Assembly: GCF_947495925.1 (NCBI RefSeq)
Contig: NZ_CANMAU010000005.1
Location: forward strand, 186,001 to 250,000
Length of the DNA: 64,000 bases
DNA from: an uncultured Algibacter sp.
GTDB lineage: Bacteria; Bacteroidota; Bacteroidia; Flavobacteriales; Flavobacteriaceae
Direction of reading: 5' to 3'
Position 1 is the stretch's first letter, and the number at the start of each line of letters is the position of its first letter. Under the pieces are notes generated by a model. The model had not been told where the DNA came from. It worked only from the letters and a program-made list of their open reading frames with translations, and did no database searches. A program made the position numbers and the translations under genes. This document shows positions 49,701-57,920 of the stretch, in pieces.

Positions 49701-51061
49701 CGAAATTTATTGAAGAAATAGTTAATTCTTTCTATTTTCTTGCTTTGGAAAGAAAAATTAAACTAACATTTAATTCTAACAAATCTAACTTTCACACACT
49801 ATTTGATTGGGATAAACTTGAAAAGATAATTAATAATCTTATTTCAAACTGTATTAAATATACTCCCAAGCAAGGAAAAATAGATGTTTCTTTGCATTTT
49901 ACAAACACTCTAAATGGTGAGTATAAAGTCGAAATCATGGTTGAGGATACTGGAATTGGCATACCAAAAAATCAACTAGCACTTATTTTTAATCGTTTTT
50001 ACCAAATCAATAAATCAAATAGATCAAGTTCCATGGGTTCCGGAATAGGATTAGCTTTAACAAAAGCTTTGGTTAAGCTTCACCATGGAGACATAACTGT
50101 TAAAAGTAAAGAAAGTGAAGGAAGTAAATTCATAATCACTTTTCCTTTAACCGTGACCCAAACGGAAGGCAATAGTTTTGAAAAAATTCAGAATAAGGTT
50201 ACTCCTTTAAAGCAGCTTGATGAGCTCCATCCTAATGAAGCACTTAAAACCTTAGATCCTCCAGTTGAAAAGGATAATATAACTAAAGACAAACCTTTAC
50301 TTCTTTTAGTTGAAGACAATTTTGAACTTCAAAAATTCATATGTGATTCGCTAAAAGAAACCTATCAAATCATTCAAGCTTTCGATGGAGAAGCGGGTAT
50401 TAAAATGGCCATTGAACACGTGCCTGATATTATTATAAGTGATATAATGATGCCAAAAAAAGATGGCATTGAGCTTTGTGATAATATTAAGAGAAATTTT
50501 GTCACCAACCATATTCCATTAATACTTCTAAGTGCGAGAAGCTCTATTGAACATCGAATTGAGGGACTCGAAGTAGGAGCTGATTCTTATATTTCAAAAC
50601 CGTTTCATGTTAAACACTTAAAGGTTGCGCTTAGAGAACTATTAAAACAACGCGCTCTGCTTAAAGAAAAGTTTTCCCTAGGAAGTAATCATGTGTTAGA
50701 GGGATCCAATAATACCAATAAATTTGAAACAGCTTTTTTAGAAAAAATTGAAAGTATTATTGCAGAAAACATGAATAATACTCAATTTGGGGTTACCGAA
50801 TTGGGTGAGGCTTTAAACTTTAGTAGAATGCAATTATATAGAAAACTAAAGTCGATTAGTGGAATGGCTGCAAACGAATTCATTAGAGAATTTAGAATCA
50901 AACAAGCCGCAAAATATATAAAGGAGACTGATATGAATATTTCAGAAATCGCCTATGATGTTGGTTTCAATAACCTATCTTATTTTACAAAATGTTTTAA
51001 ACAAGTTTACAAAACCTCTCCTAGTAAGTATGCAAAAGAACATAGAAAAACCTTCTCTTAG
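46799..51061 (+). CDS. Hybrid two-component system regulator (HTCS) of the sus-like locus
   Basis: A 1420-residue one-protein sensor and regulator. Order: signal peptide; about 14 Reg_prop blades with 'I..I.ED...NLWVGT..GL' (30-700), enough for two seven-bladed propellers that sense glycan in the periplasm; a Y_Y_Y domain ('YQYKLEGFDQFWNQT...YSNLDAGVYKFKVKA'); a membrane helix ('TWWAYLIYFSIIVGLMFLF'); HisKA with phospho-His900 ('FTNISHELKTPLTLILG'); HATPase ('NNLISNCIKYTPKQG', 'DTGIGIPK', 'GSGIGLALTKAL'); receiver with Asp1215 ('IISDIMMPKKDG'); and a C-terminal AraC-type helix-turn-helix ('ISEIAYDVGFNNLSYFTKCFK'). All catalytic motifs are intact. It is convergent with susCD, which it probably controls. 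Confidence 0.96.
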   Translation: MKIKIFVILYCLFLFSINLGSQNRYPIIENTPLKFEKLNPEDGLIHNSITSIFQDSKGYMWFGSFNGLYKYDGYNYKIYINELENNRSLIGNDILTLAEDKNGTLWVGTTQGLCRYNRSTDDFSRSLPAKNEDLFIENKIFAIYQDSFNTVWVGTDNGLYQIGCEENNYDAVIHQSDGSSQGLSFNSVKTIIEDKYNNLWVGTKKGLNRVSINRQGKPVFKQFLANSNNKHAISNNFITSSYIDDNDNLWVGTKNGLNKLILSSGENKTTFTQFFNDRNNKNSLANNYITAISQDDNKDLWIGTRYGGASRYSQGKFSTFQKNLGDNNSLSSNEVSSIFNGKYGVLWIGVIAGRVNKLDLNKKEIAHYKFNALDKTSLSDNIVNVIYEDSKKNIWIGTHNGGINKLIIEEGKTIFKNLNHDPINPNSLSSNNVFSFCEDNHGNYWIGTEDQGLNHVKLPKNKTLKKAKILRHFKETGAIPSNNISILMKDHLGDIWMGSFDGDGLMKFTPNQFGDTFPKVNHYKHQSLDENSISSDYISSIYEDSKNRLWIGTFGAGLMRIERDSNNNPTDFLKIKSQIKNPNSLSNDNIFSITESKDGAIWIATFGGGLNKIEEKYIETENPHVIRFGAEHGLTNQELYGILEDSNENLWLSSNKGIYKFNRKEERFTNFQTSDGFQALNFRKFSYFKGDNGLMYFGGINGFNVFKPESVKPNNFKPNVQIVDLKIFNESVGVNQEISGESLLKNAITETDSIELHSSINNFTLEFSGLHYASPKQNKYQYKLEGFDQFWNQTDASRRYATYSNLDAGVYKFKVKASNNDLIWNETPDTLIIKIHSPWWRTWWAYLIYFSIIVGLMFLFRHFITKNNEYQSKLKIERIEQENLKKLNSAKLEFFTNISHELKTPLTLILGPLQHLIDADSIDFKVKNTLTGIERNAKNLYKLINQVLEFRRIENNESQISLSEGDLSKFIEEIVNSFYFLALERKIKLTFNSNKSNFHTLFDWDKLEKIINNLISNCIKYTPKQGKIDVSLHFTNTLNGEYKVEIMVEDTGIGIPKNQLALIFNRFYQINKSNRSSSMGSGIGLALTKALVKLHHGDITVKSKESEGSKFIITFPLTVTQTEGNSFEKIQNKVTPLKQLDELHPNEALKTLDPPVEKDNITKDKPLLLLVEDNFELQKFICDSLKETYQIIQAFDGEAGIKMAIEHVPDIIISDIMMPKKDGIELCDNIKRNFVTNHIPLILLSARSSIEHRIEGLEVGADSYISKPFHVKHLKVALRELLKQRALLKEKFSLGSNHVLEGSNNTNKFETAFLEKIESIIAENMNNTQFGVTELGEALNFSRMQLYRKLKSISGMAANEFIREFRIKQAAKYIKETDMNISEIAYDVGFNNLSYFTKCFKQVYKTSPSKYAKEHRKTFS

Positions 51062-51069
51062 AAATAGAA

Positions 51070-51094
51070 AAGGCGAGAATAAAATTCTCGCCTT
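51070..51094. terminator. Hairpin terminator between HTCS and susD
   Basis: Perfect 11-bp stem AAGGCGAGAAT/ATTCTCGCCTT with loop AAA. On the minus strand it is followed by TTTTC and works best as the end of the susCD transcript; it lies 43 bases past the susD stop. Confidence 0.8.
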
Positions 51095-51097
51095 AAA

Positions 51098-51133
51098 AAC
51101 TAACTAAACTAACTAAACTAACTAAACTAACTA
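51098..51133. repeat. Four tandem copies of a 9-base unit
   Basis: AACTAACTA repeated four times without change, between the terminator hairpin and the susD stop codon. It reads TAGTTAGTT on the susD strand. No coding sequence is involved. Confidence 0.9.
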
Positions 51134-51136
51134 AAT

Positions 51137-52654
51137 TTAATCATTTAAACTTGGGTTAACATCTAATTCCACTTGAGGAATTAGCCAATTGGTTTGTCCT
51201 GTATAGTTTAAACCAGCATCCACTAAATTACCCAGATCTCCCCATCTTTTTAGGTCAAACCAACGATGACCTTCAAACATCAATTCTACACGCCTATCCT
51301 TCTTTATTTGTTCCAAAAGTGCAGCTTGGTCACTATTACTTACTCCTTCCATAGTTAACCCTGCTCGAGTTCTTATTATTTGTAAAGCATTCCAAGCTTC
51401 TTGAGTTTTACCTTGCAGCACCAAAGCTTCTGCCTTATTAAGAATAACTTCAGAATAACGAATAACAGGAATATTAATTGAAGTTCCCTGATTAAAAAAT
51501 GCACCTCCACGTTGCCAGTTCACCGTATCATACGGTAAAAATTTACGCATTTGATACGCTCCCTGTTCTTGTAGATCAAGTCTAAAATCACTATGAATTT
51601 CTAAATCTGGAAATACGCTTGTTTTGTCTTCAGATACATAAAAAATTTCATCTTCACCAGATATAAGCATAGATGCTTCACGCCTAATATCATCTATTTC
51701 AAAAGCCTCATCGACAATATCATAAGTATTGGTTAATCTTGGAATCATATACACTGCCCATGATATTCTTGGGAAAATATGCATAATTAGAGAGGTTTCT
51801 GCTTTTTCATCATTCCAATAATTTCCTTGTCCTGGAATTAATTGTACTTCAAATACAGATTCTGAGCTATTCTCTAACCTACCATCAAACATCTTCACAT
51901 AATCGTCAGCAGTAACTAAATCATAATTTAATTTTTGGACCTCACTTGCTGCATTTTCAGCCCCTGCATAATCACCAATCCAAAGCTTTACTCTTGATAA
52001 CAATCCATAAGCAGCTCCTTTTGTAGCTCTGCCAACCTCCTCAATTGGATATGAGCTTGGTAATAATTGAGCTGCCCTAATCAGATCCGCTTCCATTTGA
52101 GCCCAAACATCTGCTTCTGGCGATTTCTCTATACTATTTGACTCTGCTGGAGACAACAAGCTAGTTACCAAAGGAATATCTCCAAACCCAGCTACGAGAT
52201 TATAATAATATAAAGCCCTTAAAAATAAAGCCTGTCCTTCTACTTGATTCCTAACGCCATCAGAAAAATTCGAAACTTTATCTAAATTTTCCAATACGTA
52301 ATTAGCCCTTCCAATACCTTTATATGCTGCATTCCATCGTAAAACAAAGTACATGTTATTGGAATCCCAATTGTATTCATTTAGCTTAATCATATCAGGA
52401 CCAAAATTACCATCTCCGTTCTGATTTATAATATTATCTGTGGGTATTTCACCTAATGTTAAAAAAGTAAATTTATACATCCCTAGATGATTTAAAGGAT
52501 CATAAATTGCGGTGGTTGCTTCTAAAGCTTGACTTTCTGATTGCATAAACGTATCAGAATTTAGGCCATTTTTATTTGTTAAATCTAAAACATCTTCATC
52601 ACATGCGTAAAATGAAAAGGCTAATAGAATGAATATATATTTTAATGTTTTCAT
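51137..52654 (-). CDS. SusD/RagB-family glycan-binding lipoprotein
   Basis: A 505-residue outer-membrane lipoprotein. Cys18 in 'FSFYACDEDVLDL' is the lipid site; the acidic residues after it fit the surface-export signal. The SusD fold is clear: 'LNSDTFMQSESQALEATTAIYDPL', 'RALYYYNLVAGFGDIPLV', TPR-like 'RATKGAAYGLLSRVKLWIGDYAGAENAA', and the C-terminal 'PVIRYSEVILNKAEALVLQGKTQEAWNALQIIRTRAGL' then 'RRVELMFEGHRWFDLKRWG'. It captures a glycan chain at the surface and caps the SusC barrel. Substrate unknown. It is 11 bases behind susC in one operon. Confidence 0.96.
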   Translation of the reverse strand: MKTLKYIFILLAFSFYACDEDVLDLTNKNGLNSDTFMQSESQALEATTAIYDPLNHLGMYKFTFLTLGEIPTDNIINQNGDGNFGPDMIKLNEYNWDSNNMYFVLRWNAAYKGIGRANYVLENLDKVSNFSDGVRNQVEGQALFLRALYYYNLVAGFGDIPLVTSLLSPAESNSIEKSPEADVWAQMEADLIRAAQLLPSSYPIEEVGRATKGAAYGLLSRVKLWIGDYAGAENAASEVQKLNYDLVTADDYVKMFDGRLENSSESVFEVQLIPGQGNYWNDEKAETSLIMHIFPRISWAVYMIPRLTNTYDIVDEAFEIDDIRREASMLISGEDEIFYVSEDKTSVFPDLEIHSDFRLDLQEQGAYQMRKFLPYDTVNWQRGGAFFNQGTSINIPVIRYSEVILNKAEALVLQGKTQEAWNALQIIRTRAGLTMEGVSNSDQAALLEQIKKDRRVELMFEGHRWFDLKRWGDLGNLVDAGLNYTGQTNWLIPQVELDVNPSLND

Positions 52655-52665
52655 GTTATTATTTA

Positions 52666-55600
52666 TTAAAATTTAGCGTTTAATCCTATAGAAAATACTC
52701 TAGCAATAGGGTATACAAAATTATCAATACCAGCTGCTAAGTTACTTCCATTGGCATTACCTACCTCTGGATCTGTTCCTGAATAATCAGTAAACGTAAA
52801 AGGGTTTTGTACATTTCCATATATTCGAAATTGCGACATTTTTATTTTATCTAAAATGGATGATGGTAAAGAATACCCTAATTCAATAATTCTTATTCTT
52901 GTAAACGAACCATCTTCAACAAAAAAGCTCGAATTCTGACTATTTCCAACATCTTGAGCAATCGCTCTAGGGTAACCACTACTGGTGTTAGATGAAGACC
53001 AAGGAGTTACATTTAATTTATTCTCACTTCTCGTATAATCCAGCAAAAGTAATTTTGAGGCATTGTAAACTTTATTACCGGACATCCCACTACCTTGAAG
53101 CGAAAAATCAAAATCTGCATAGTTCATATTTAAATTAAACCCGTAAGTCACATCTGGAATTGGACTCCCAATAAACGTTCGATCTAAATCGTCTATAACG
53201 CCATCAGGTGAACCATCAGGTCCAGATAGATCTAAGTAGCGTATGTCTCCTGGAGCGGTGTCTGTATTTTGAGTTGCATGCGCTGCAACTTCTGCAGGGT
53301 TTTGAAAAATACCATCTGCTAGCAAACCATAAAACTCTCCAATACTTCGTCCATTTTCCGTTCTTGTTAAATTACCTCTAAAATTATAAGCACTTATAGG
53401 AGCTGGTATATTTAATATCTCATTATCTATTGTTGTTACGTTTGCTCCAACAGAAAAATTTAAATCACCTAAACTTGCCGAATAATTTACAGTAAACTCA
53501 AATCCTTTATTAACCAACTCCCCAACATTTTGTCTTTGACTACCTTGGTTGCGTCCATTAGAAATTCCAGAAACAGCCGACTGGGGAACCCCCACCAATA
53601 CATCTTCTTGTGTCTTGTTATAGTATTCTGCAATAATATTTAGTCTATTATCAAAAAAATCGGCATCTACACCAACACTCCATTGTGTTACTGTTTCCCA
53701 TTGCAAATCAGGATTTGCAATTCCTTGAGTTGCAGAACCTGGAGATACAATACCATCTAGATTACCAAACGGATAATTAAACCCTTGAACTACTACTGGC
53801 GAAAATTCATAATTACCAATATTATCACTTCCAACTTGACCCCACCCAGCTCTTAGTTTTAAACCTGAAAGTGAGCCTTCTTTAGATATAAAATCTTCTT
53901 CAGAAATTCTCCAACCAACTGAAAGTGATGGAAAAGTTCCCCACTTATTATTACTTCCAAACTTTGAAGAACCGTCCCTTCTAACAATAGCAGTCATTAA
54001 ATATTTATTTCGAAAACTATAATTCATTTTTCCAAAGTATGAGAGCAAGCTCTCTTCGGATGTAAAATCCTGAATACCCAGATTCTGAGTCAAATTTGTA
54101 ACAATTAATGGTTCTCCCTCATTTGCATTTTCACCAGAAACAGCTAATCTCTGAAATTTGTTTTTCTGTAAACTCTGTCCTAATAAAAAACCAAAGGAAT
54201 GATTCTTTATTTTAAAGTTATAGTTTAAAGTATTCTCTATTAAATAGGTTGTTCCTGAAACCTGTGATTTAAAAATTGATTGCTCGGTTGACGCTGCTGC
54301 TCCTAATTCATAAATTTGTCCATAAGTTTCAGTTACTGTATTATTTAAAGTATAAAACCCTGAAGTCTTAAATTCTAGATTTGGTAATATTTTATACTGA
54401 GCATACATATTCCCTTGAAAAAAATGATTAACAGGAGGTGTTGTAGGTGCTTCAGCAGTAAATAAAGGATTAACTTGAGGCTTATAGAACCCATTTGCCG
54501 GTGTTGGAGCATAATTCCCATTTTCGTCGTAAACAGGGATGGTTGGATAAAACAATGTTGCAAAAGACAATACCGTATTTGTTCCTCTTGAAGCTCCTAG
54601 CCCTTCTTGTTTTGATTTAGTGAAACCAACACTACCTCCTACTTTTAGTTTCTTAGAGATGTTTTGATCGGCATTAAGCCTTGCGGTAATTCTTTCAAAT
54701 GAAGAACCTTTTACAATACCTTCTTGCTTAAATCTACCCAAAGACATATAAAAATTCCCATTCTCTGAACCTGCTAAAAATGAAGCTTGGATATCTGAAA
54801 CTTCGGCTGAACGTGTTATTGTATCAATCCAGTCAGTTCCTTCACCAAATGCTTCAGGGTTGTCAAAACCTGGAGGTATAGATTTTCCAGCATTTTGAGC
54901 CGCCAAATTAGTAGTACGTACAAAAGTTTCAGCATTCATTAAATCAAGTGTATTCGCTGCCTGTTGAAATCCTGTTCTCACATTAATATTAACTTGACCT
55001 TTTTGGTTTCTACCTCGTTTTGTCGTAATCAGCACTACCCCATTTGCAGCCCTAGTTCCATATATTGCAGCCGAAGCAGCGTCTTTTAAAATAGATACAG
55101 ACTCAATATCCTCAGGATTAATAGAAGTTAAAGGACTACTATTTTCATTTTGACCGACAGAAATGGGGAAACCATCTATAACATATAAAGGTTCACTGCC
55201 ATTTACACCACCAGCTCCCCTAATTCTTACAGAAACACCGCCACCAGGGGTAGCATTATTATTAGTAACTGTAACACCTGCTACCAAACCTTGTAAGGCG
55301 CTATCAACCGAAGCGGTATTAGTTCTTGTTATAGCTTCAGTATCAACCAAAGCAACAGCTCCTGTTATTTGAGATCTTTTTTCTCTACCATAACCTACTA
55401 CTACAACTTCATCCAGTGCCGAAAGATCTTCTTCCAATACGACATTAATAATTGTTTGATCTCCAACCGATATCTCTTTCGATTTAAAACCAATATAAGA
55501 AAACTCTAAAATGACATCGCCAGAAATATCTTGTAATGTAAACTTACCATCAAAGTCTGCAGTGACTCCGTTGGCTGTACCTTTTACAACAACAGAAGCC

Positions 55601-55749
55601 CCTGTGAGGGGAACACCCGTTTCATCTGTTACAATACCACTTATAGTGGTGCTTTGTGCATTTATTGAATTTGTAAATGTCAGGGCAAATACAAAAAAAC
55701 ATAATAGATGCAAGCGCTTAAAAAATAATTTATGCATAATGTGTTTCAT
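52666..55749 (-). CDS. SusC/RagA-family TonB-dependent outer-membrane transporter
   Basis: A 1027-residue importer of glycan fragments. After the signal peptide ('TNSINAQ') comes a carboxypeptidase-regulatory-like domain ('ISGIVTDETGVPLTGASVVVKGTANGVTADFDGKFTL', about 33-110), the TonB box-like 'DEVVVVGYGREKRSQITGAV', the plug domain ('AASAAIYGTRAANGVVLITTKRG') and a 22-strand barrel ending 'YPIARVFSIGLNAKF'. The neighbouring SusD completes the transport pair. The start at 55749 has an in-frame alternative ATG at 55737. A TATATTTG box on the minus strand (55784-55791) may be its -7 element. Confidence 0.97.
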   Translation of the reverse strand: MKHIMHKLFFKRLHLLCFFVFALTFTNSINAQSTTISGIVTDETGVPLTGASVVVKGTANGVTADFDGKFTLQDISGDVILEFSYIGFKSKEISVGDQTIINVVLEEDLSALDEVVVVGYGREKRSQITGAVALVDTEAITRTNTASVDSALQGLVAGVTVTNNNATPGGGVSVRIRGAGGVNGSEPLYVIDGFPISVGQNENSSPLTSINPEDIESVSILKDAASAAIYGTRAANGVVLITTKRGRNQKGQVNINVRTGFQQAANTLDLMNAETFVRTTNLAAQNAGKSIPPGFDNPEAFGEGTDWIDTITRSAEVSDIQASFLAGSENGNFYMSLGRFKQEGIVKGSSFERITARLNADQNISKKLKVGGSVGFTKSKQEGLGASRGTNTVLSFATLFYPTIPVYDENGNYAPTPANGFYKPQVNPLFTAEAPTTPPVNHFFQGNMYAQYKILPNLEFKTSGFYTLNNTVTETYGQIYELGAAASTEQSIFKSQVSGTTYLIENTLNYNFKIKNHSFGFLLGQSLQKNKFQRLAVSGENANEGEPLIVTNLTQNLGIQDFTSEESLLSYFGKMNYSFRNKYLMTAIVRRDGSSKFGSNNKWGTFPSLSVGWRISEEDFISKEGSLSGLKLRAGWGQVGSDNIGNYEFSPVVVQGFNYPFGNLDGIVSPGSATQGIANPDLQWETVTQWSVGVDADFFDNRLNIIAEYYNKTQEDVLVGVPQSAVSGISNGRNQGSQRQNVGELVNKGFEFTVNYSASLGDLNFSVGANVTTIDNEILNIPAPISAYNFRGNLTRTENGRSIGEFYGLLADGIFQNPAEVAAHATQNTDTAPGDIRYLDLSGPDGSPDGVIDDLDRTFIGSPIPDVTYGFNLNMNYADFDFSLQGSGMSGNKVYNASKLLLLDYTRSENKLNVTPWSSSNTSSGYPRAIAQDVGNSQNSSFFVEDGSFTRIRIIELGYSLPSSILDKIKMSQFRIYGNVQNPFTFTDYSGTDPEVGNANGSNLAAGIDNFVYPIARVFSIGLNAKF

Positions 55750-56256
55750 AATTTTGGTTAATATTTAGTTTAAATCGTTGAAACAAATATATCTGCATAA
55801 CTCTCACCACATTAGCACATATTTTTCAAAAACTATAAATTTTAAAACACGTATTACCCTATTCTTAATACAACTTAGCCACCATACACAAATAAATTTG
55901 TTATAAATGTGTTAGTATGCAATCAATCTATAATATCAACCAGAAAAATTTAAATAATTCAAAAACTATATAAACTATTAATTATCAAAACAATAACATC
56001 ATATATGTACCTGTTTTTTATTAGAGTATTAAAAATAATTTTCCTTATCAAAACTATTACAATTGTGTTATTCCAAAATTAAAATCACAATGAAACTTAT
56101 TTCTTTTTAACAAAACAAAATCGTGTTTACAATAAATAGATCGTTTAGATAAAACCTAAAACCGCAATAAATTTGCTATTTTTCGTGCAATGCATGACAC
56201 TCATTTGGCCAAAAAACAAACATTTTTACAATGTTTAAAACGCCTATTAATTGCTT
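55750..56256. other. Divergent promoter region susC / sulfatase
   Basis: About 500 bases, very AT-rich, without a gene. Minus-strand TATATTTG at 55784-55791 is the best candidate for the susC -7 box; plus-strand TAAATTTG at 56168-56175 for the sulfatase. Neither has a clear TTG at the right distance. The HTCS binding site should lie here, but I cannot pick it out. Confidence 0.4.
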
Positions 56257-57762
56257 ATGAAAAATTTAGTTCTTATCCCTATTGTAATTCTATTTGCTTG
56301 CTTCTTTTACTATTCAAATAGTGACAATCTTAAAGTAGATAGCAACAATAATTCTAATAGCAAGAAACCTAACATAGTTTTAATATATGTAGATGATCAA
56401 GGCACTCTTGATTTAGGATGTTATGGGGCTCGGGATATTAAGACCCCTGCAATTGATAATTTAGCAAAAGAAGGAGTAAGATTCACAAGTGCTTACGCAC
56501 ACACAGTATGCTGCCCTTCAAGAGCTTCTCTATTAACAGGAAGAGCACCCCAACGAAGTGGTGTTAATAATTGGACCTCTTGCCATATCAAAGACACCTT
56601 AGGAAGAGTCATGAATTTAAAAGAAATCACAATTGCTGAACACTTAAAAAACCAGGGATATCAAACGGGGATTATAGGTAAATGGCATTTAGGTGCCCTA
56701 CTTGATCACGGACCATTAGAACAGGGGTTTGATACTTTCTTTGGTTTTAGAGGAGGTTTTATTGATTATTATAGTCATAGTTTTCTTCATGCCAAATGGC
56801 AACGTCCACAATTTCATGATTTATATAGCGGAAAAAAAGAAATATTCAAAGATGGACAGTACTTTCCTGATCTGCAGGTAAAGGAGGCACAAAAATTTAT
56901 AACACAAAATACAAACAAGCCATTCTTTTTGTATTTACCATTTAATTTACCACATTATCCTGAACAAGCCGATTCAACAATCGCAAATAAATACAAACAT
57001 TTAAAATGGCCAAGAAATTCATATGCACCAATGATTGCGACCATGGATAAAAAAATAGGTGAAGTACTAAATACTCTTGAAATCACCGGTATAAAGGACA
57101 ACACTATTATTATTTATATGAGTGATAACGGACATTCTACTGAAGATTACTATAACTGGGATGTGAGTTATGGTGGAAACGGTGGAGGCGGTTACACAGG
57201 CAAATGGCGAGGAGCAAAAGGAAGTTTTTTAGAGGGTGGGCTTCGTGTGCCTGCAATTATAAGCTATCCCAAAAAATTCCCTAAAAACGAGGTTAGAAAT
57301 GAAACTATTAGCAATTTGGATATACTCCCAACAATTTGCGACATTCTAGATATTCCTAAACCTCCAAACAAACTTGATGGCTATAGTGCTTTACCTATCA
57401 TTCTTTCTGATAAAGCAACTTCAAAGCACGAAGTCATGCACTGGATGTGGCAACACATGTGGGCTGTAAGAAAAGGAAAATGGAAACTTATATATAAGGG
57501 ATACGATACAACTGGAAAATATTCAAATCATCCTGAAAAACCGTTTGAAATGCCTGAATATTATCTCGCTAATCTTGATGAAGATACCCCAGAGGAAACT
57601 AATCATGCAAGTAAATATCCCGAAATAGTTCTTGAGCTCAAAACTTTACATGATGATTGGGCCATAGACGTTTTTAAAAATTCAGGAGATATAGATCCTA
57701 ATCAAATGTCCATAGAAAACAAGTATAATAAGTCTAAACCTAAAGGAACAAAAAAACTTTAA
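56257..57762 (+). CDS. Sulfatase (S1 family), part of the sus-like locus
   Basis: A 501-residue sulfatase with an N-terminal hydrophobic export signal, perhaps a lipoprotein ('IVILFACFF'). The catalytic domain opens 'PNIVLIYVDDQGTLDLGCYG' with the metal-binding Asp pair; the sulfatase motif is C85-C-P-S-R, whose first Cys is converted to formylglycine. 'GKWHLGAL', 'NLPHYPE' and 'YMSDNGHSTED' supply other active-site residues, and 'LEGGLRVPAIISYP' is typical. It should remove sulfate from a glycan taken up by SusCD. I start at the ATG at 56257; a TTG at 56251 is less likely. The substrate cannot be told from sequence. Confidence 0.94.
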   Translation: MKNLVLIPIVILFACFFYYSNSDNLKVDSNNNSNSKKPNIVLIYVDDQGTLDLGCYGARDIKTPAIDNLAKEGVRFTSAYAHTVCCPSRASLLTGRAPQRSGVNNWTSCHIKDTLGRVMNLKEITIAEHLKNQGYQTGIIGKWHLGALLDHGPLEQGFDTFFGFRGGFIDYYSHSFLHAKWQRPQFHDLYSGKKEIFKDGQYFPDLQVKEAQKFITQNTNKPFFLYLPFNLPHYPEQADSTIANKYKHLKWPRNSYAPMIATMDKKIGEVLNTLEITGIKDNTIIIYMSDNGHSTEDYYNWDVSYGGNGGGGYTGKWRGAKGSFLEGGLRVPAIISYPKKFPKNEVRNETISNLDILPTICDILDIPKPPNKLDGYSALPIILSDKATSKHEVMHWMWQHMWAVRKGKWKLIYKGYDTTGKYSNHPEKPFEMPEYYLANLDEDTPEETNHASKYPEIVLELKTLHDDWAIDVFKNSGDIDPNQMSIENKYNKSKPKGTKKL

Positions 57763-57888
57763 AATAGCTTTCTTCATTTTATATTAATTTAGGGTTTAAA
57801 ACCAAGTAAACAATTTGTAAATTTCTATTTCAACTGTTAAATAATTGAAATTTGAAATAATAATAAGTACGAATTACATCTTATAAAG

Positions 57889-57896
57889 TATCTTTG
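57889..57896 (+). promoter_or_regulatory. -7 box of cydAB
   Basis: TATCTTTG fits TAnnTTTG. A TTG at 57894 that would begin a longer cydA overlaps it, so the ATG at 57921 is the start. No TTG -33 box is seen. Confidence 0.5.
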
Positions 57897-57920
57897 TATT
57901 TCTACTTAAAATCCCTATTT

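Noticed and set aside
51098-51133. Tandem repeat as a CRISPR array or attachment site
   Set aside because: Units are 9 bases with no spacers and there are no cas or integrase genes nearby.
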